Origin: Ethanoligenens sp047722935
Lineage (GTDB): Bacteria > Bacillota > Clostridia > Oscillospirales > Ethanoligenentaceae
Length of the DNA: 64,000 nucleotides
Direction: 5' to 3'
Assembly (NCBI GenBank): GCA_047722935.1
Contig: JBDNZS010000008.1
Span: 7,082-71,081 of the forward strand
Shown here: positions 17,157-25,901 of the stretch, piece by piece
Layout: each line of letters begins with the position of its first letter
Position numbering within the stretch: the stretch's first letter is position 1
Made by a program: the position numbers and the translations under genes
Notes under the pieces: model-generated
Databases searched by the model: none
Seen by the model: the letters and a program-made list of their open reading frames with translations, nothing else
What the model was told of the DNA's origin: nothing

Positions 17157-17507
17157 TCAGTCGGCCTTCATGCCGTCCACATAAACGTTCACGCTTTCCA
17201 CCGGAAGGCCGGTTGCGTCTTCAATGGTATATTTTACTTTTTTGATGATACTTTTCACAATCTCCGCAATATTCACACCATAGGTCACGATGATGTGCAG
17301 ATCAATGACAAGTTCACGGCCGTTGGCGGTAACCAAAACACCATGGTCAATCTTTTTGCGTCCGAAGAACGAGGCGATGCCTTGTGCGGCGTTGCCCGGC
17401 GCCATGCCGGAAACGCCATAGCAGGATGAAACCGCATTGCCTATCAACGTGCTGTAATATTCATTGCTCACATCCACGATGCCATCGGGGGTTTCCAGAA
17501 TAATCAA
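17157..17507 (-). CDS. yloU: Asp23/Gls24 family protein (YloU)
   Basis: The 116-aa protein has the Asp23 fold signatures: an N-terminal segment near YYSTLIGNAVSSCYGVSGMA, the strand ELVIDLHIIVTYGVNI, and a helix ending KSIIKKVKYTIEDATGLPV. Members are abundant cytosolic or membrane-associated proteins linked to envelope stress; their molecular role is not settled. It lies before fakA as in many Firmicutes, and after the substrate-binding protein with only a 67-bp gap and no terminator, suggesting one transcript. Confidence 0.9.
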   Translation of the reverse strand: MIILETPDGIVDVSNEYYSTLIGNAVSSCYGVSGMAPGNAAQGIASFFGRKKIDHGVLVTANGRELVIDLHIIVTYGVNIAEIVKSIIKKVKYTIEDATGLPVESVNVYVDGMKAD

Positions 17508-17574
17508 GTCTGTTCCACTCCTTTACGCCGGCGCGGATTTTGTCGCCGGACAGTCCAATCGGTCGGTCGGTCAT

Positions 17575-19167
17575 TTAGTAATGCCAGCCGGCGATTCCAT
17601 AAAATACGTTTTGTGTGGTGGGCGTCACGCTGCCGGACAGTCCGGGCGTATAAGTCACCGTGCCGGTCTTGAAGCACAGCGGGATAAAGGGCATCTCACC
17701 GGAAAAAGCGGCGGTGAGCGCACTCAGAGATCCGCCGGCCCGCCATGCGTTAAAAGCGGAGAGGGAAGCGCTGTTTGCGGGTACACCGTAAGCCGCCGCT
17801 CCGCCGGGGACCAGCAGCGGGGACAAATCCATATCCGCTGTCAATGATAGATTGCCGAGATACAGGTCATAATTTCCGGCCTGTAGTGCCGCGGTATATG
17901 CGGTGAAAGGCTGCGCGTTGATGTTGATGCCTATCCCTACTTTGTAGAGCGAGACCTTGATCTGGTTGGCGGCCGCCGTCATTTGCTGATCTTCGCTGTT
18001 GACCAGTAAAGTGAGCTGTAAAGGATTTGCTCCTCCCGCTTTGGTGGCGATGCCGCTGATATCCTGCAATGTATAGCCTGCGGCTGTCAGTTCTGCTCCG
18101 GCTTTGTCCAATTGCGTGTTCAGATCTGCCGCGGCGGGTTTGGTGCCGCCCGCCCAGTCCGGGTTATAAGGCAGGTCGGTGGGAAGCGCCTGTGCTGAGA
18201 ATGCATCTGTACTCAGGGACTGCCGGTCAAGTGCGAATGAAATAGCCCTGCGCACATGGGTGTCCGCCGTAAGGGCGTGCGCGGAATTGACGCCCATGAA
18301 GACCATGCGGTTGAGGTTCACTGTTTTGCTGTCCAGATTGGCAGTGGGTACGGCACCGTTTCCGTAATCAGTATATAGGTAGTTGATTTCCCCAATCTTC
18401 AAGCTGCCCAGCACGGCGTCGGTGCTCAGCATATTGACCAGCGCAATGGCCTGAAAACCAAACGTACCGCCGCCGTACCAGCTCTTGTTGACAGAAAGCG
18501 TTCCGCTGAACTGGCTGGTGGAAAATGTATACGGCCCGCTGCCAACAGGCGGCGTTCGGGTGACTGCACCGCTGCCGGATTTTACGATAGGTACATCCAG
18601 CAAATTTTCCACCAGTGCGTCCGGCGCGGCAAGTGTAAAGACCACGGTATTGCTTCCCTGTTGGTTTACAGCGGCGATGTTGCTGACATTGCCATGAAAA
18701 TAAGACGAGGGGGTATTCTTTGCCAGGTTGTAACTGTAAACGACATCCGACGCCGTCAGCATCGATCCGTCGGTAAACTTGACGCCGCCGCGCAGCTGTA
18801 TTGTAACAGTGGTGCCACTGTTGGTGATCGAGGAAGCCAAGCCTTTTTGCGCCGTAAAAGTCGTGTCCGGTTGTGAGAGGCAGTCATACAGCAGCGGCCA
18901 GAGCGTGAGATTGAGCATACAGCTGGTGGTTAGCGGATTCATGTCCTGTGCAAAGACCACCGGCAGGCTGAACGTGGTGGGTTTTGTGGCTGCTTGCGAT
19001 GCGGCAGAGGAGGTTTGCGAAGCTGCCGCGTGGGAAGCAACAGAAGACAACGTCTTTGATGAGGAAGATGAGGATGCACCGCCCGACGGGTGTGCGGCGC
19101 ATCCGGCGAGCGTGAATGACAAAAGCAAAGCCCCCAAGCGGTAGGCCCAGTGTTTTTTATGTTTCAA
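17575..19167 (-). CDS. ABC transporter substrate-binding lipoprotein (peptide-binding family 5)
   Basis: The 530-aa protein has a lipoprotein signal (basic MKHKKH, hydrophobic core, lipobox LAGC with Cys about residue 23) and a Ser-rich linker. It then has the SBP family 5 body, with GGVKFTDGSMLTASDVVYSY about 125-145 and HVRRAISFALDR about 306-317. Such proteins bind oligopeptides, nickel or other ligands outside the membrane. No permease or ATPase genes accompany it, so it must work with a transporter encoded elsewhere or act as a sensor. Its ligand cannot be inferred. A promoter lies upstream. Confidence 0.9.
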   Translation of the reverse strand: MKHKKHWAYRLGALLLSFTLAGCAAHPSGGASSSSSSKTLSSVASHAAASQTSSAASQAATKPTTFSLPVVFAQDMNPLTTSCMLNLTLWPLLYDCLSQPDTTFTAQKGLASSITNSGTTVTIQLRGGVKFTDGSMLTASDVVYSYNLAKNTPSSYFHGNVSNIAAVNQQGSNTVVFTLAAPDALVENLLDVPIVKSGSGAVTRTPPVGSGPYTFSTSQFSGTLSVNKSWYGGGTFGFQAIALVNMLSTDAVLGSLKIGEINYLYTDYGNGAVPTANLDSKTVNLNRMVFMGVNSAHALTADTHVRRAISFALDRQSLSTDAFSAQALPTDLPYNPDWAGGTKPAAADLNTQLDKAGAELTAAGYTLQDISGIATKAGGANPLQLTLLVNSEDQQMTAAANQIKVSLYKVGIGININAQPFTAYTAALQAGNYDLYLGNLSLTADMDLSPLLVPGGAAAYGVPANSASLSAFNAWRAGGSLSALTAAFSGEMPFIPLCFKTGTVTYTPGLSGSVTPTTQNVFYGIAGWHY

Positions 19168-19235
19168 AAAAGGATAGCCCCCTTTGCAGGGTGTCAGTGT
19201 TTTCTACGGGAAGAACAGATCATTTTTCTGCTAAT

Positions 19236-19264
19236 ATCATAACACGTTCCGCGCATGGCGTAAA
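19236..19264 (-). promoter_or_regulatory. Promoter of the substrate-binding lipoprotein gene
   Basis: On the minus strand TTTACG, 17 bp and TATGAT form a plausible SigA promoter about 70 bp before the ATG. Confidence 0.55.
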
Positions 19265-19315
19265 GCATGGGATGGCAATGCGTTCCCTAAAATAAAACAC
19301 TGCCGGATTTTCAAT

Positions 19316-19350
19316 AAAAAACGGAGCGAAACCAATCTGGTTTCGCTCCG
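19316..19350 (-). terminator. Terminator after spoVS
   Basis: CGGAGCGAAACCA (19322-19334) and TGGTTTCGCTCCG (19338-19350) form a stable hairpin. On the minus strand it is followed by a T run (AAAAA at 19316-19320 on the plus strand). Confidence 0.85.
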
Positions 19351-19371
19351 CCGAGTCCACCTTACAGTACG

Positions 19372-19632
19372 TCAGACTGTTTTGACGATCAGTCGGATAG
19401 CAGTGCGGCTTTCCCCGGCCACCTCCACATTGGCAAAACCGGGTATGCAGACAATATCGATTCCCGAAGGGGCGAGATAACCGCGGGCAATAGCAATAGA
19501 CTTGATTGCCTGGTTGGTGGCACCGGCACCGACAGATTGAATCTCGGCTGTGCTTTTATCACGAATAACATTGGCAATGGCACCGGCGACGGCATGAGGC
19601 GCGGATTTGGATGAAACTTTGATGATTTCCAT
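19372..19632 (-). CDS. spoVS: Stage V sporulation protein S
   Basis: SpoVS is a small Alba-like protein needed for later stages of sporulation in Bacillus. The 86-aa product has the characteristic KVSSKSAPHAVAGAIA start, the central VGAGATNQAIKSIAIARGYL and the DIVCIPGF segment. Length and sequence agree with the family over the whole protein. It follows ymdB and rny as in Bacillus. The 216-bp stretch upstream contains small inverted repeats (TAGCAA/TTGCTA near 19664-19681) but no promoter I can assign with confidence. Confidence 0.95.
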   Translation of the reverse strand: MEIIKVSSKSAPHAVAGAIANVIRDKSTAEIQSVGAGATNQAIKSIAIARGYLAPSGIDIVCIPGFANVEVAGESRTAIRLIVKTV

Positions 19633-19848
19633 AATGACCCCACTTCCTGTGTAGATTTTTTGATAGCAAAAGAATTGCTATAGGCGGTTTTGCCGTATCG
19701 GCCTGCCGCAGCAGTGCACGACAACTCCATGGAATAACATGGATAGCAACCGCGATTTTTCCACACAAGAACGCAGCTGCTATCAAAGAATCCTGTCTTT
19801 ATTGTAAGACGAAAAATCTTAAATAGCAAGCGATTTTGGGAATATATG

Positions 19849-20628
19849 TTATTTTATTTGCACTCTTTTCACAAAATTTATTTTTTGTGTGAAATTATCT
19901 ATGTCAAATATGACACCTGAGAGTTGATAGGGTGCACCTGCATTCACGAAACGAACCGGCATTTTGGTAAGATAGCGTTCCAACACAGGACCCGGTTCCA
20001 CGCCAAGGATCGAATGAATCGGACCGGTCATGCCGATGTCCGTGATATAGCCGGTTTTCTGTGGAAGCACTTCCTCGTCGGCGGTCTGCACATGTGTGTG
20101 TGTTCCGTAAACCGCGCTGACCCGGCCATCCAGATAAAGGCCAAGTGCGCGTTTCTCGCTGGTGGCTTCGGCATGAAAATCGACAACGATGATTGCATGG
20201 CCCACTGTCTGCTCAATTTCCTTGAGGATGGCATCCGCCTTATAAAAAGGGCTGTCAAAACTGTCAAGAAACACCGTGCCAATGAGGTTGATGACGCAAA
20301 CCTGCACCCGGCCGGTGTCCACGGTGCACCAGCCGTGACCGGGGTCGCGCGCGGGATAATTGGCGGGCCGTAGCAGGAAGGGATTTTCCTCCAGCATGTC
20401 GTGCAGCTCACGTCGGCGGTACACATGGTTGCCGGTGGTGATGACATCTGCGCCGCTGGTGAAAATGTGATGTGCGGAACCGGGTGTGATGCCGTTCCCA
20501 TCGGCTGAGTTTTCCCCGTTCACAATGGTAAGATCAACCCCATACAACTTTTTGAGTGCCGGCAGGTGTTCACGCAGAAACCCACAACCGCCTGAACCGA
20601 CGACATCCCCAATAGCTAAGATGACCAT
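19849..20628 (-). CDS. ymdB: YmdB-family metallophosphoesterase (2',3'-cyclic nucleotide phosphodiesterase)
   Basis: The 259-aa protein has the dimetal phosphoesterase motifs: IGDVVGSGG at the N-terminus, NGENSADGNGI, TTGNHVY, VVDFHAEATSEKRALG, and GTHTHVQTADE near residue 175. YmdB of Bacillus hydrolyses 2',3'-cAMP and influences sporulation and biofilm decisions. The ATG at 20628 follows AAGGGAGAAAAG; an in-frame start six codons upstream lacks it. It is placed between rny and spoVS, a widely conserved order. A terminator lies between it and rny, so part of its expression may come from elsewhere. Confidence 0.94.
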   Translation of the reverse strand: MVILAIGDVVGSGGCGFLREHLPALKKLYGVDLTIVNGENSADGNGITPGSAHHIFTSGADVITTGNHVYRRRELHDMLEENPFLLRPANYPARDPGHGWCTVDTGRVQVCVINLIGTVFLDSFDSPFYKADAILKEIEQTVGHAIIVVDFHAEATSEKRALGLYLDGRVSAVYGTHTHVQTADEEVLPQKTGYITDIGMTGPIHSILGVEPGPVLERYLTKMPVRFVNAGAPYQLSGVIFDIDNFTQKINFVKRVQIK

Positions 20629-20686
20629 CTTTTCTCCCTTTCTCAAAGCGCCGCCCGACGCGTATGCTTAAGGCCCAACAGGCGGA

Positions 20687-20714
20687 ATAAAAAAGGATGC
20701 GGCATGCCGCATCC
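20687..20714 (-). terminator. Terminator after rny
   Basis: GGATGCGGCATGCCGCATCC (20695-20714) is a perfect palindrome followed on the minus strand by TTTTTT. It would weaken transcription from rny into ymdB. Confidence 0.85.
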
Positions 20715-20747
20715 TCGTTGTTTGCTGATATGATGAACTCAAGCGGT

Positions 20748-22307
20748 TCATTTGGCGTATTCAATGGCGCGGCTTTCCCGAATCACATGTACCTTAATCT
20801 GACCGGGATATTCCATTTCATGCTCAATCTTTGCCACAATGTCGCGCGCTACCAGTACAATCTGGCGGTCGTCCAGAGCCTCTGGACGCACCATAATGCG
20901 AACTTCACGCCCTGCTTGGATGGCAAAGGATTTTTCTACGCCTTCGAACGAATTGGCAATGGTCTCGAGCTTTTCCAACCGATGGATATAATTCTCCAGA
21001 TTTTCACGTCTGGCGCCCGGCCGTGCGGCAGAGATGGCGTCGGCTGCCTGTACGAGGCATGCCACCACAGTTCGTGCCTCCACGTCACCGTGGTGCGCCT
21101 CAATGGCATGGATGATATCCGCGTGTTCCTTGTATTTTTTGGCGATATCCACGCCAATGTCCACATGCGAACCTTCGATCTCACGATCTACTGATTTGCC
21201 GATATCATGCAACAGACCGGCGCGGCGCGCAGTGGTTGCGTCGGCGTGTAGTTCCGCTGCCATATAGCCGGCAAGTTGGGCGACTTCCAACGAATGGTTG
21301 AGTACGTTTTGCCCATAACTGGTACGGTACCGCAAGCGCCCAAGCAATTTTACCAACTCATGGTGCATCCCGTGGATGCCCATTTCGATAATTGCCTGTT
21401 CGCCTTCCTGACGGATAATGGTCTCCACTTCTTTTTTTGCTTTTTCGACCATTTCCTCAATGCGGGCGGGATGGATACGCCCATCGGATATCAGCCGTTC
21501 CAGCGCAATGCGTGCAATCTCACGCCGCACGGGGTCGAAACTCGAAAGCGTGATGGCCTCCGGTGTATCGTCAATGATGAGATCAACGCCGGTCAGAGTC
21601 TCCAGTGTGCGGATGTTGCGCCCTTCCCGCCCGATGATGCGGCCCTTCATCTCATCGTTGGGCAGCGGTACTACCGAAACCGTCGCTTCAGCCACATGAT
21701 CGGCGGCACAACGCTGCACAGCGGTGGTGATGATTTCCCGCGCACGCGCGTCCGACTCATCCTTCAGCTGTTGCTCATAGTCTTTGATGCGAACCGACTT
21801 TTCATACGCCAATTCATTCTGCAAACGATCAAGCAAATATTCTTTGGCCTGGTCGGTGGTAAAACCGGAGATGTGTTCAAGTGTCTCCATCTGTTGCTTT
21901 TTGACCGCTTCCGCTTCGTCCAGACGATCTTGTGCAGCCTTATTGCGTTTGTTCAAAAGCTCATCCTTTTGCTCAAGCTGTTCAAGCTTGCGGTCGATGG
22001 ACTCTTCTTTTTGAATCAAACGGCGCTCCTGACGAGTTACTTCAGAACGTCGGTCGCGGATCTCTTTTTCCGCCTCACCGCGCAACTTGTGCATCTCGTC
22101 CTTGGCGCCTAGCAATGCCTCTTTTTTCTTGTTTTCCGCCTCTTTGAGTGCGTCGCCGACAATGCGTCGCGCCTCTTCTTCCGCCGATTTGATTTCCGCT
22201 TCCGCAATGCGTTTCCGGTAGGCGATCCCAAGGAAAAATCCCAGCACCGCGCAAATAACGATCAAAACGACGGCAATGACGACCTCTATCGTACTCATGC
22301 CGTTCAA
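20748..22307 (-). CDS. rny: Ribonuclease Y
   Basis: RNase Y is the membrane-anchored endonuclease that starts decay of many mRNAs in Firmicutes. The 519-aa product (Bacillus: 520) has an N-terminal membrane helix (VVIAVVLIVICAVLGFFLG), a long charged coiled coil to about residue 190, a KH domain (GRIIGREGRNIRTLE) and an HD domain (RAGLLHDIGKSVD). The start is set at a TTG at 22307, because AAGGAGG lies 5 nt upstream; the in-frame ATG at 22298 is 14 nt from that site. A 17-bp-spaced promoter lies at 22480-22508. Confidence 0.95.
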   Translation of the reverse strand: MNGMSTIEVVIAVVLIVICAVLGFFLGIAYRKRIAEAEIKSAEEEARRIVGDALKEAENKKKEALLGAKDEMHKLRGEAEKEIRDRRSEVTRQERRLIQKEESIDRKLEQLEQKDELLNKRNKAAQDRLDEAEAVKKQQMETLEHISGFTTDQAKEYLLDRLQNELAYEKSVRIKDYEQQLKDESDARAREIITTAVQRCAADHVAEATVSVVPLPNDEMKGRIIGREGRNIRTLETLTGVDLIIDDTPEAITLSSFDPVRREIARIALERLISDGRIHPARIEEMVEKAKKEVETIIRQEGEQAIIEMGIHGMHHELVKLLGRLRYRTSYGQNVLNHSLEVAQLAGYMAAELHADATTARRAGLLHDIGKSVDREIEGSHVDIGVDIAKKYKEHADIIHAIEAHHGDVEARTVVACLVQAADAISAARPGARRENLENYIHRLEKLETIANSFEGVEKSFAIQAGREVRIMVRPEALDDRQIVLVARDIVAKIEHEMEYPGQIKVHVIRESRAIEYAK

Positions 22308-22479
22308 CGGCACCTCCTTGCCTTCAATCACTGCAGGCCGTCCTTTTTACTTCTTTATATGCAATTTTCTGCTTTCAGGCATGTTTGCAGACACACGCCG
22401 TGTGACATCTAAGTATATATAAAGAGATCAAATATCCAAAACCCGCGTGTAAAATTACATACTAAAGCCTTATTTCACT

Positions 22480-22508
22480 ATTCTAAAGCTCTAAAACAGG
22501 ATTGTCAA
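22480..22508 (-). promoter_or_regulatory. Promoter of rny
   Basis: On the minus strand TTGACA (22508-22503), 17 bp and TAGAAT (22485-22480). It gives a leader of about 165 nt. Nothing else is recognisable in 22308-22620 apart from A/T-rich sequence and short inverted repeats. Confidence 0.8.
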
Positions 22509-22610
22509 GCATAAATGCTCGTTTTCAAGCATTTGGCGCGATAAGCACCATCAATTATCCGCTTGAGCTGACCGACTGCCCCGTTTAAACGACCGGTTGC
22601 CGTGAATGCA

Positions 22611-22638
22611 TAGACATCCTGCCGCCGCGCGGTATAAT
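22611..22638 (+). promoter_or_regulatory. Promoter of the LytTR-DUF3021 pair
   Basis: TAGACA (22611-22616), 16 bp and TATAAT (22633-22638), placed about 33 bp before the GTG start. Confidence 0.6.
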
Positions 22639-22670
22639 AAACATGAAGACAGCACGAGGAGGTTGAGCCA

Positions 22671-23120
22671 GTGAATGTCGAAATCAGAATCGATCAAGAC
22701 TGCAAAGAGCCGAAAATAATCGTCTGCGCGGATGCGCTGACAAAAGAGGTTTCGGAACTGGTGGAGATGCTGCGCGGTTTAGGCGGCGAGGGTGAAAAAC
22801 AGCTGATTGGTTTGCGGGAGGAAAAATTATATTTATTAAAGCCAGAAAATATACACACCGTTTATACGGAGAACCAGAAGGTCTACGCACGTGGCGTGGA
22901 CGGCGTGTTCCTGCTCAGGCAGCGGTTGTATGAGTTGGAAACCATGTTGGCGGGTGCGGGGTTTGTACGCATCTCGCATTCGGAGATCGTCAATTTCAAT
23001 CAGGTGGAGAGTTTGGACATGAGCATCGTTGGCACCATTACGCTTAGGCTGAGAACCGGCGAGGATTGTTTTGTTTCGCGGCGTTTTGTGGAAAAAATCA
23101 AGCGCCATCTGGGATTGTGA
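22671..23120 (+). CDS. LytTR DNA-binding domain protein
   Basis: The 149-aa protein consists mainly of a LytTR domain (about residues 45-149), with ENIHTVYTENQKVYARGVDG, FVRISHSEIVNFNQVESLD and the C-terminal GEDCFVSRRFVEKIKRHL. It lacks a receiver domain, so it is not a classical response regulator. It starts at GTG behind GAGGAGG. The next gene encodes a DUF3021 membrane protein. Such stand-alone LytTR proteins paired with a small membrane partner are known as membrane-inhibited, autoregulatory systems. I infer the same arrangement here. Confidence 0.88.
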   Translation: MNVEIRIDQDCKEPKIIVCADALTKEVSELVEMLRGLGGEGEKQLIGLREEKLYLLKPENIHTVYTENQKVYARGVDGVFLLRQRLYELETMLAGAGFVRISHSEIVNFNQVESLDMSIVGTITLRLRTGEDCFVSRRFVEKIKRHLGL

Positions 23121-23130
23121 GGGGATTGTG

Positions 23131-23616
23131 ATGAAAAAAACGATGACCTTTAAACGGGCAATGTTGTGGGGGCTGCTCGGTTTTCCGCTGGGTGTATTTG
23201 TTTCGTATACCATCACCATTGCTATCTCGTTGGCGGGGCGCGGTTGGGGCGGCGGCTGGTATTCGCCGGTTGATCCGACATTGTCCCGTGCGGTCGGCAG
23301 CCAGCTTGCCGCCGTGGGCGTCCAATATCTGCTGAGCGGCCTGTTGGGGTTCGTGTTTGCCGCAGGTTCCTGCATCTGGGGAATCGAGAAGTGGAATTAT
23401 ACACGGCAGACAGTGGTACATTTTGCACTCGTGACCGGCACGATGATGCTGATGGCTTACGTCTGCAACTGGTTTGATCACACGTTGCTGGCGTTCGGTC
23501 TCTTTTTTGGCCTGTTTGTGGTAATCTACGTGATCATCTGGTTTTGCTGCTATTTGACGTGGAAAAAGAAAATGCAAGTGCTCAATGACAGCCTGCGGCG
23601 GCATAAAAGAGCGTGA
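23131..23616 (+). CDS. DUF3021 four-helix membrane protein
   Basis: The 161-aa protein has four hydrophobic segments (about residues 13-33, 55-78, 89-109, 115-138) and a basic C-terminus (KRA), matching DUF3021. The ATG at 23131 follows GAGGGGATTGTG, 10 bp after the LytTR stop; an upstream in-frame start would overlap the LytTR gene. As the partner of the LytTR protein it probably holds that regulator inactive at the membrane. The inducing signal is unknown. Confidence 0.85.
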   Translation: MKKTMTFKRAMLWGLLGFPLGVFVSYTITIAISLAGRGWGGGWYSPVDPTLSRAVGSQLAAVGVQYLLSGLLGFVFAAGSCIWGIEKWNYTRQTVVHFALVTGTMMLMAYVCNWFDHTLLAFGLFFGLFVVIYVIIWFCCYLTWKKKMQVLNDSLRRHKRA

Positions 23617-23668
23617 GCTTTGGTTTTTCCACCCACAATAAGCATGGCATGAGCCAAAACCGGGAGTA

Positions 23669-24817
23669 TTATGCTTCCGGTTTTGGCTCATAGTAATTTC
23701 CAAGAAAATGGAATACCAGCAATTCATCCTGTAGGGTGCCTAACAGTTCGGCGGTGCTGGGCATCGTCAGCTTGCCGGTCAGATCCAGATAGAACACATA
23801 TTCAAAATTTTTATCCGGGTTTGGACGAGATTCGATTTTGGTTAAATTTAGGCCACGGTGAGCGAAATGTGCGAGCGTACGATGCAAAGAACCGGTGACA
23901 TGCGGCAGTGTAAACAGCAGACTGATTTTGTTGGCGTTGTCGGGAATCTCCAGATGGCGGGAAATTGAAATAAAGCGGGTGCAGTTGGTGCTTGTCTGCT
24001 GGATATTTTCGGCGAGGATATCCAGCCCATACAATTGGGCGCATTCACGGGAGCAAAGTGCGGCGCAGGTTTTGTCGCCAAGGCGTGCAATATATTGCGC
24101 TGCCACGGCGGTGTTTGTAACAGGGAGCTGTGTGATGCGGTGGTACTTTTTAAAGAAGTCGGAGCACTGCATAAAGGCGATGGGGATAGTGCAGACCTTG
24201 CGGATGTCGTGCAGGCTGGCTCCACGCACACCCAGCAGGCAGTGCTTGACGGGCAGCGGGTACGCCTTGACAATATAGAACTTAAATTTCTGCATCAGAT
24301 CGTATACTTCGGAGACCGAACCGACATTGGAGTTTTCCACTGGGAGTACGCCATAATCACAGTTTCCGTCCCGCAAAGCGTAAAAGACATCGGCCCAGCG
24401 CTCTACAAAAGAGATATCCCCGTCTGGATAAAGCTGTGTAGCTGCCTGGTGGGCATAGGCGCCGGCGACGCCCTGCACCGCCACACGGGGATGAGCGATG
24501 GGCTTTTTTGCACAAGCCGCCAACTCCCTGATTTTTTGAATGCCGGGCGCCCCTGTCGCCATCGTTCTGCGTTCCAGCGATTTTGAAAGCTCCATCAATG
24601 ATTGCCAGAAAGAAACGGCATAATCGGCCAGCGCGGGAGATACGGATGACTGAACCCGTGCGAGGACAGCCTCCTCACGTGCGGCGTCGAACACCACCAG
24701 ACCGTTTTCCTTTTTGTACCGCGCGACTTCCAGAACGGCGTTCATCCGGTCCTCAAAAAGTTTGACCAGCTGGGCATCGATGTTGTCTATTCTTTTGCGT
24801 GCTTCATCTAAATTCAT
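23669..24817 (-). CDS. pheA: Chorismate mutase / prephenate dehydratase (P-protein)
   Basis: The fused enzyme converts chorismate through prephenate to phenylpyruvate, the Phe branch. The 382-aa protein has an AroQ mutase domain (about 1-85; LDEARKRIDNIDAQLVKLFE, RYKKENG), a dehydratase domain (about 108-290; GVAGAYAHQAA, VLPVENSNVGSV) and a C-terminal ACT domain with IESRPNP, the Phe-binding motif that confers feedback inhibition. The ATG at 24817 gives GGAGG a 9-nt spacing and overlaps the end of aroC by 14 bp. It is the last gene of aroA-aroC-pheA. Confidence 0.95.
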   Translation of the reverse strand: MNLDEARKRIDNIDAQLVKLFEDRMNAVLEVARYKKENGLVVFDAAREEAVLARVQSSVSPALADYAVSFWQSLMELSKSLERRTMATGAPGIQKIRELAACAKKPIAHPRVAVQGVAGAYAHQAATQLYPDGDISFVERWADVFYALRDGNCDYGVLPVENSNVGSVSEVYDLMQKFKFYIVKAYPLPVKHCLLGVRGASLHDIRKVCTIPIAFMQCSDFFKKYHRITQLPVTNTAVAAQYIARLGDKTCAALCSRECAQLYGLDILAENIQQTSTNCTRFISISRHLEIPDNANKISLLFTLPHVTGSLHRTLAHFAHRGLNLTKIESRPNPDKNFEYVFYLDLTGKLTMPSTAELLGTLQDELLVFHFLGNYYEPKPEA

Positions 24818-25901
24818 AACCATACGCCTCCAGGAAGAGATCTAAAAGGGCAGTCGCTGACGCCGCTTCTACCACCGGAACGGCTCGTACAGCCACGCAG
24901 GGGTCGTGCCGTCCATGGATTATGAGGGGTGCTTCGGTGTGTGTCTGCAGGTCGACTGTTTGCTGTTCTTTAAAAATCGACGGCGTGGGTTTGAACGCGA
25001 CACGGCACAGCAGAGGCATCCCGCTGGTGATGCCGCCGAGAATGCCGCCGTGATGATTGGTGGAGGTACGCACGATGTCCTTTTCATAAATGAATGCATC
25101 ATTGTTTACGCTGCCGCGGAGCGCCGCCGCGCCGAACCCGTCGCCGAATTCCACCCCTTTGACGGCTGGGATGCCGAACAAGATGGAGGCCATGCGATTT
25201 TCTACGCCGCCGAACATGGGACTGCCAATGCCGGTGGGAAGGCCGGTGGCTATGCATTCCACAATGCCGCCGACCGAGTCGCTTTCAAGCCGCGCAGTTT
25301 CAATTTCCTGCCGCATGGCCCGACCTGTTTCCGGGGAGAGGGTGGGGAGCGGAGACGCCGCCAACGCGTCCAGTACTGCATCCGGTACGCCCATGGGGTC
25401 GAACGGTGCATCCCGTACCGCGCCGACTGCAAACAGATGTGCGCCGATGGATACACCGCGCCGCGCGAGGATTTGGCGGCAAATCGCGCCTGCGAATGTG
25501 AGGGGAGCTGTCAGGCGGCCGGAGAAATGCCCGCCGCCGCGATAATCATTGTACCCGCCATAGCGCACACTTCCGGTATAATCCGCATGTCCGGGGCGCG
25601 GGTGGCTGTTGAGATCGGCATAATCTCCCGAATGGGTGTCGCTGTTGCGAATGACTGCACAGAGCGGTGTGCCGGTGGTGGTGTTTTGGTAGAGACCGGA
25701 GAGAATTTCGGGAAAATCGCTTTCTTTTCGTGCCGTTGTGGTGGAATCCCGGCCGGGCGCGCGTCGGGCCATTTGTGCCAGCAGTTCATCATGGTCGATG
25801 AGCTGCCCGGCGGGTAGACCGTCCAACACCACGCCGATGCCTTTGCCGTGCGATTCCCCGAATACGGACAGCTTGAGATGGTTACCCCAGATTGAAGACA
25901 T
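24804..25901 (-). CDS. aroC: Chorismate synthase
   Basis: AroC eliminates phosphate from EPSP to give chorismate and needs reduced FMN. The 365-aa protein begins MSSIWGNHLKLSVFGESHGK, with the first family signature. RPGHADYTGSVRYGGYNDY is the second, and ISRD-like and TTTARKESDFP segments follow expected positions. The ATG at 25901 has GGGAGGAA at 8 nt; a preceding ATG is too close to it. It overlaps aroA by 20 bp and pheA by 14 bp, so translation of the three is coupled. Confidence 0.96.
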   Translation of the reverse strand: MSSIWGNHLKLSVFGESHGKGIGVVLDGLPAGQLIDHDELLAQMARRAPGRDSTTTARKESDFPEILSGLYQNTTTGTPLCAVIRNSDTHSGDYADLNSHPRPGHADYTGSVRYGGYNDYRGGGHFSGRLTAPLTFAGAICRQILARRGVSIGAHLFAVGAVRDAPFDPMGVPDAVLDALAASPLPTLSPETGRAMRQEIETARLESDSVGGIVECIATGLPTGIGSPMFGGVENRMASILFGIPAVKGVEFGDGFGAAALRGSVNNDAFIYEKDIVRTSTNHHGGILGGITSGMPLLCRVAFKPTPSIFKEQQTVDLQTHTEAPLIIHGRHDPCVAVRAVPVVEAASATALLDLFLEAYGYEFR

